This document shows positions 60,190 through 64,000 of a stretch of 64,000 bases of DNA, in pieces (positions within the stretch are counted from its first letter, which is position 1; every line of letters begins with the position of its first letter). The position numbers and the translations under genes were made by a program. Under the pieces are notes generated by a model. It was not told the DNA's origin, made no database searches, and worked only from the letters and a program-made list of their open reading frames with translations. The stretch spans positions 19,712,873 through 19,776,872 of the forward strand of contig NC_068938.1 of the NCBI RefSeq assembly GCF_016801865.2. Direction: 5' to 3'. Source of the stretch: Culex pipiens pallens (taxonomy: Eukaryota > Arthropoda > Insecta > Diptera > Culicidae).

Positions 60190-61778
60190 ATATTCGATTT
60201 TTCAGAAGCGACTCGTGCCTGAATGAAGTACCTGTTCAATGTTAAAAAATATTTTTAAAGCTTTTTTCTTTCCAATGGCTTTTATTTTTTTTACGTTACG
60301 TTTACGTTTTATTATTTTTATACTATTATAATTTTCTGTTTATGCAAATAATTAATTAAAATTACTATTAAGACTTTTTTTATCTCGTTAAAATGTATTT
60401 TTAAGACTTAATCATTAGCGTGGGAATGTGGAAAAATAGAGCAATCGCTCTGCCATCCTTATCGAAACTCAAGGGAAGTTATTTAATATTATACTGAATT
60501 TCAAAACTATTTATCAGGATGTTAGAAAAAATACAACATCCTTAACAAAAGAAAACTGTATGTTGGGCTTTTTTAAGCTCAACTAATATTGAGCTAACTC
60601 GGTTTAAAAATTAAATTGACATTTTGCTCTATACTTTTTAGAATCAGGTCGTATCGCTTTTAAACCTTTGTCTAATTTTTAGAGAATTGAATTGAAGGGC
60701 TTTTGATGTTAAAAACAAAACTATATTCATGAATCCGATATTTGTTTTTAGCATCAGTGAATAAAAAGTTTTCAGAGCAAATTCATGCTACAATATATGA
60801 TAATAATATATTCAACTAGAGTGAACCGGGACTACAATCTGAACACAGTCGTTTTTGGAGCATTTAATGGCATCAAACCGAAAAATAAAATAACGATCAT
60901 GGTTGAATCTACTGTCATAATTCTTCTCATGTGTCCCGATTCTGGAAAAAGCACAGTACTTTTTTTTTTTAATTCAATCTATCAATCACACTATGTATCT
61001 TAACTTAACATTACATCACTTTCCAGTAGCGCAAGAATCCACTAGTAACCAAAAAGATCGAAGAGGTTCAACGCGCGCAGTTGAACATTCCAGTTTTGAA
61101 ACAAGCCATCACCAGTCTGCGCAAAACAGCCTGATGCCTAAAAGTGCGCCAAATATAGAGCAATATCTGTGGTGCTCTCGTGCTCTCTCATTTATTCATG
61201 CTCTCAACGTGCTGTCAACCGCTGGCTTGTTTACCTTTTGCATGCAGCTCCCTGGAGAGCTGAGCGAGCTAAGTCGGCTGGGGCCTGGGGGTGGCATTTC
61301 GCTCTCTCCCAAAAATGCTGTCAGTTCACGCTCTCAGATTGAACCTGATTTACCAACACATCGATACTGCCGCTGCGTATGAATAGGAAGCTCTTTACAT
61401 GTGTTGATTTTTTTCTGTATGGAGATTTTTTCCCCGACGTTCAAAGGGTCGGTGTTGAACGCGACGAGCATTTGCGCGTGGCCCGCTAGGCTGGCTCGCT
61501 TTAGTATTGGTGGGTTGTAAAGAGAGGTAAAGAGTAAAGGGTGGCGGGCCAAAGCTTTTTCGGTGCATGCAGCGCTGCTGAACATAGGGCGTTGATTTTG
61601 TTAACGTATATTCAAACAAAAATTGTAATGAACAATTATTGTATGTTGCTGGTTTTAAAAGCACCTTGGTACTTAAATAAAAAAAAATATCCGCTTGAAA
61701 TCGGCTACCTGTTCAATGAACAGGTTGAACAGGTGGACGAGTCGCCTCTGCATGTTTTCATTAAATTTTAATTTCACA
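60190..61778. other. Intron or intergenic, no supported gene
   Basis: AT-rich to about 60990, then GC-richer to about 61580. A TTTCCAG acceptor-like site at about 61026 is followed by TAG in phase 0, so it cannot directly continue the exon at 54131. Frames of 60-129 codons have no domains. Confidence 0.4.
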
Positions 61779-61783
61779 ATCAA

Positions 61784-61991
61784 TGTTAACTGGCAGCCCT
61801 GTGAGCAAGATGTTAGCATTTTCAGTGACGGGTATCTATTTTTGACAGTTGATTTTTTGTTTATGTCGCGGCATCTGATGTTTATGTTCTATTGCTTGTT
61901 TACGCTTCAATCACTCCAGTCGCAAATAAATTGCTCTTCAGTTTCAAGCTACAAAACCCTGTTTTTTGCTGTACCTGCTGTGGTGGCAATA
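61784..61991 (+). repeat. 5' LTR of mini-copia
   Basis: Starts TGTTAACTGGCAGCC and ends GGTGGCAATA. It contains the AATAAA signal and an ATG at 61892 whose frame runs into Gag; that ATG is LTR sequence and unlikely to be the real start. Confidence 0.93.
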
Positions 61992-62125
61992 GGTTATGGG
62001 CCCAGACGACAGGAAGTTGTAGAGGAAGAGGATTTTGTGCGAAAGTTGCTGAAGGCTGGCCAAGGAAGTTGTTGGAGTTCGACGAGGCAAGTTGCTGGAA
62101 GTTAACGAAGGGAGTTGCCGGAAGG

Positions 62126-63313
62126 ATGGAAGGTGGAAAGTTTGGGTTCAAGAGGTTGAGCTACGACAACTATGAAACCTGGAAGCGTCGTGCGAGGCAG
62201 TTCTTGACGCGAGAAGGACTCTGGAGTTACGTTGTCGGTGATGCAAAGGCAGAGGTGAAAAAATCTCCCGAGTGGGCGGTCAAAGACGATCTGGCACTGC
62301 AAACCATCGGGTACCTGGTTGACGATGCGCTGCAGAGAGAGATAGAGGATGCTGTTACGGCGAAGGAAGCTTGGGAGATGCTGCGGAAGTATTTTGTGAA
62401 GGATTCTTCAGTGGGCAAGGTGGCACTTATCAAGCGGCTTTCGAAGATGGAGCTCGCCGAAGGAGGTGACGTTCGAGAATTTTTGTTGGCAATGGAGGAG
62501 CTTTTCGAAAAAATGGGCAACGTTGGCGTTCGCATGGACGAGGACCTCAAGGCTTGTTTCATCTTGGCAAATCTGCCAGAGTCCTACGACAGCACTGTGG
62601 CGTCGATACACGGGCGGATGGACGTTCTTTCGATGAATTTCGTGAAGACAAAGCTGATGGAGGAGTACGATCGCCGCAAGGACAAGCGATCGCAAGACAC
62701 GGAACGAGAAAAGGCAATGGTAGTGCGAAGTGTCCCAAAGAACGTGCAGGCCCCTGGATCGAGCCGGCAGTGCTACGTTTGTGGTAGCTCTGATCATCTT
62801 ATGCGAGGTTGTGAACTGCTGAAGAAAGCACGAGCAGAGGATGAACGATCGAAAACTGGCGGGAAGCAGACCAAGGCTTTGTCAGCAGTTGTCAAGGTGC
62901 ACGATAGGTCAAGCGACGAGGTGTGTTTTGCAGCAATTCAGGAGGAGTCATCGCAAGATTGGTACTTGGATTCGGGAGCTACAGTTCACATGACTGGACG
63001 TAAGGATAAGCTGGAAGAAGTAAAACGAACGGCAGCGAAGAATGTGAAGTTTGCGGACGACAAGGTGTTACAGTCGAGAGCAAAAGGAGATGTGAAGTTG
63101 TTTGCACGGGATGGTAACGGTTGTTCAACCAGTGTTAAGCTAGGTGACGTATCGTATGTTCCAGGGCTTTCAACTAATCTGGTCTCAGTAAGTGTTATCA
63201 CACAAAAGGGGTTTGACGTTGTGTTTAAAAGGGACCGATGCTATGTTATGAAGAGTGACAGAGTATTGTTGGTTGCGCAGAAGGTAGGAGAGCTTTACAA
63301 GTTTAATTGTTAG
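62126..63313 (+). CDS. Copia-type Gag-protease polyprotein
   Basis: Intact 395-codon frame. The start at 62126 is preferred because it is the first ATG of the frame after the LTR and primer site, with A at -3 and G at +4. Residues about 1-190 match the copia Gag (UBN2-like) pattern, with YETWKRRARQFL near 16 and AWEMLRKYF near 82. A CX2CX4HX4C zinc knuckle lies at 216-229. Aspartic protease motif WYLDSGATVHMTG is at 279-291. The frame ends after VGELYKFNC, where a full element would enter the integrase region. Gag packages RNA in virus-like particles and the protease matures them. Stopping at this junction mirrors the Gag-protease product of the spliced copia RNA in Drosophila. No frameshift or internal stop. 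Confidence 0.92.
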   Translation: MEGGKFGFKRLSYDNYETWKRRARQFLTREGLWSYVVGDAKAEVKKSPEWAVKDDLALQTIGYLVDDALQREIEDAVTAKEAWEMLRKYFVKDSSVGKVALIKRLSKMELAEGGDVREFLLAMEELFEKMGNVGVRMDEDLKACFILANLPESYDSTVASIHGRMDVLSMNFVKTKLMEEYDRRKDKRSQDTEREKAMVVRSVPKNVQAPGSSRQCYVCGSSDHLMRGCELLKKARAEDERSKTGGKQTKALSAVVKVHDRSSDEVCFAAIQEESSQDWYLDSGATVHMTGRKDKLEEVKRTAAKNVKFADDKVLQSRAKGDVKLFARDGNGCSTSVKLGDVSYVPGLSTNLVSVSVITQKGFDVVFKRDRCYVMKSDRVLLVAQKVGELYKFNC

Positions 63314-63363
63314 AGTACATCGTTATGGAAGAGGATAGTTAATGCTAAGCTCTTGAGGAGGAG

Positions 63364-63570
63364 TGTTAACTGGCAGCCCTGTGAGCAAGATGTTAGCATT
63401 TTCAGTGACGGGTATCTATTTTTGACAGTTGATTTTTTGTTTATGTCGCGGCATCTGATGTTTATGTTCATTGCTTGTTTACGCTTCAATCACTCCAGTC
63501 GCAAATAAATTGCTCTTCAGTTTCAAGCTACAAAACCCTGTTTTTTGCTGTACCTGCTGTGGTGGCAATA
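63364..63570 (+). repeat. 3' LTR of mini-copia
   Basis: Identical to the 5' LTR except for one missing T (GTTCATTGC against GTTCTATTGC). Followed by the ATCAA target duplication. Confidence 0.93.
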
Positions 63571-63575
63571 ATCAA

Positions 63576-64000
63576 AACTATTTTGGTTTCCAGATTTCTC
63601 TTATTTCGGGTGCCAGAATTACCCTTGTCAGCGCCACCACCGCACCCGGCTAGGGTTGCTCTGGTGCCGAGTTACACTCTCCTTTTTGGTTGACTGGTGG
63701 CTGGCTCAGTGCCCATTCCAATACCATATTTTGCCAGTCGTTGCTGAACCCAAACCCAAACTCGCAAACTCGTCGCGTGTTGCTTCATCGAGTTGGACTG
63801 CCGAGCCTCACGATATTTTGTGTGGTTTTCCATTCAGGAACAGTACAGATTCGTTAGTTTGACATTTTGAAAGGATTTTAGAACAATTTTGTGCTAATTA
63901 CTGGCGTTTAGTACAGTTTAGTACAATTTTAGTACAACTTGTACCAAACTTTTTTTTTAATCCAGCTTGTTTTCCGGATAATCAAATCCCCACTGTATTT
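63576..64000. other. 3' flank, no supported gene
   Basis: Mixed composition. Overlapping short frames lack domains. TAGTACA words repeat near 63910-63945. Confidence 0.4.

Larger units (their letters stand above)
61784..63570 (+). mobile_element. Short Ty1/copia LTR element with Gag-protease only
   Basis: A 1787-bp element flanked by the 5-bp duplication ATCAA (61779-61783 and 63571-63575). The 5' LTR is 61784-61991 (208 bp) and the 3' LTR 63364-63570 (207 bp); they differ by one base insertion. The primer site GGTTATGGGCCCAG (61992-62005) follows the 5' LTR directly, and a purine tract GAGGAGGAG (63355-63363) precedes the 3' LTR. Each LTR holds AATAAA (61925-61930, 63504-63509). The 1.37-kb interior encodes Gag and protease but no integrase, reverse transcriptase or RNase H. 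LTR identity implies a recent insertion, so movement must rely on a full-length relative. Confidence 0.93.

Noticed and set aside
61026..61160. Second exon of the gene at 54131
   Set aside because: The acceptor-like site is followed at once by an in-frame TAG for a phase-0 intron.
61892..62125. Longer Gag start at 61892
   Set aside because: That ATG lies in the LTR, and the extra residues translate the LTR and primer site; 62126 has better context.

Overview
The window looks like nuclear DNA of a culicine mosquito, most likely Culex. The evidence is indirect: sparse genes with large AT-rich gaps; many short terminal-inverted-repeat elements and fold-back elements; tRNA-derived SINEs, one resembling the dimeric Twin SINEs of Culex; and a divergent insect ionotropic receptor. 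No bacterial operons, CRISPR arrays or rRNA genes are visible. Species was not tested by any search.

Gene content is low. I can support four coding items. (1) A 161-codon single-exon gene on the minus strand at 11860-12345, probably a small MATH/TRAF-like domain protein. (2) The first coding exon of an unidentified plus-strand gene at 54131-54217, ending in a consensus GTAAGT donor; the rest lies in a long intron and beyond the window. (3) An intact 610-codon ionotropic receptor (IR) gene on the minus strand at 56068-57900, apparently nested in that intron, followed by a decayed IR copy at about 58105-58488. (4) The 395-codon Gag-protease ORF of a short Ty1/copia element at 61784-63570.

Layout: 1-2190 intergenic; 2193-7004 a nest of fold-back DNA, SINEs and MITEs; 7-12.4 kb intergenic DNA with an octamer cluster and the MATH-like gene; 12.4-24.3 kb intergenic with MITEs, a large palindrome (19458-20808) and a hAT element; 24.3-28.8 kb a nested element carrying a 164-bp tandem array and a 380-bp CA microsatellite; 28.8-40.5 kb intergenic with SINE and MITE copies; 40.5-52.9 kb fold-back-rich (40562-42491 and 45035-46792); 53-64 kb the gene-bearing end with the IR locus and the mini-copia.

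The strongest unusual object is the mini-copia. It has near-identical 207/208-bp LTRs, a 5-bp target duplication, a copia-type primer site matching the anticodon arm of initiator tRNA-Met, a polypurine tract, and one open Gag-protease frame that stops where integrase should begin. It looks like a recent, trans-mobilised Gag-only retrotransposon, possibly derived from a spliced subgenomic copia RNA. Other signals worth checking are two SINEs with tRNA modules facing each other but different 3' tails, nine exact copies of TTGGTAGC in 930 bp, and a satellite-bearing element inserted in a TTAA element whose uninterrupted paralogue lies 8 kb away.
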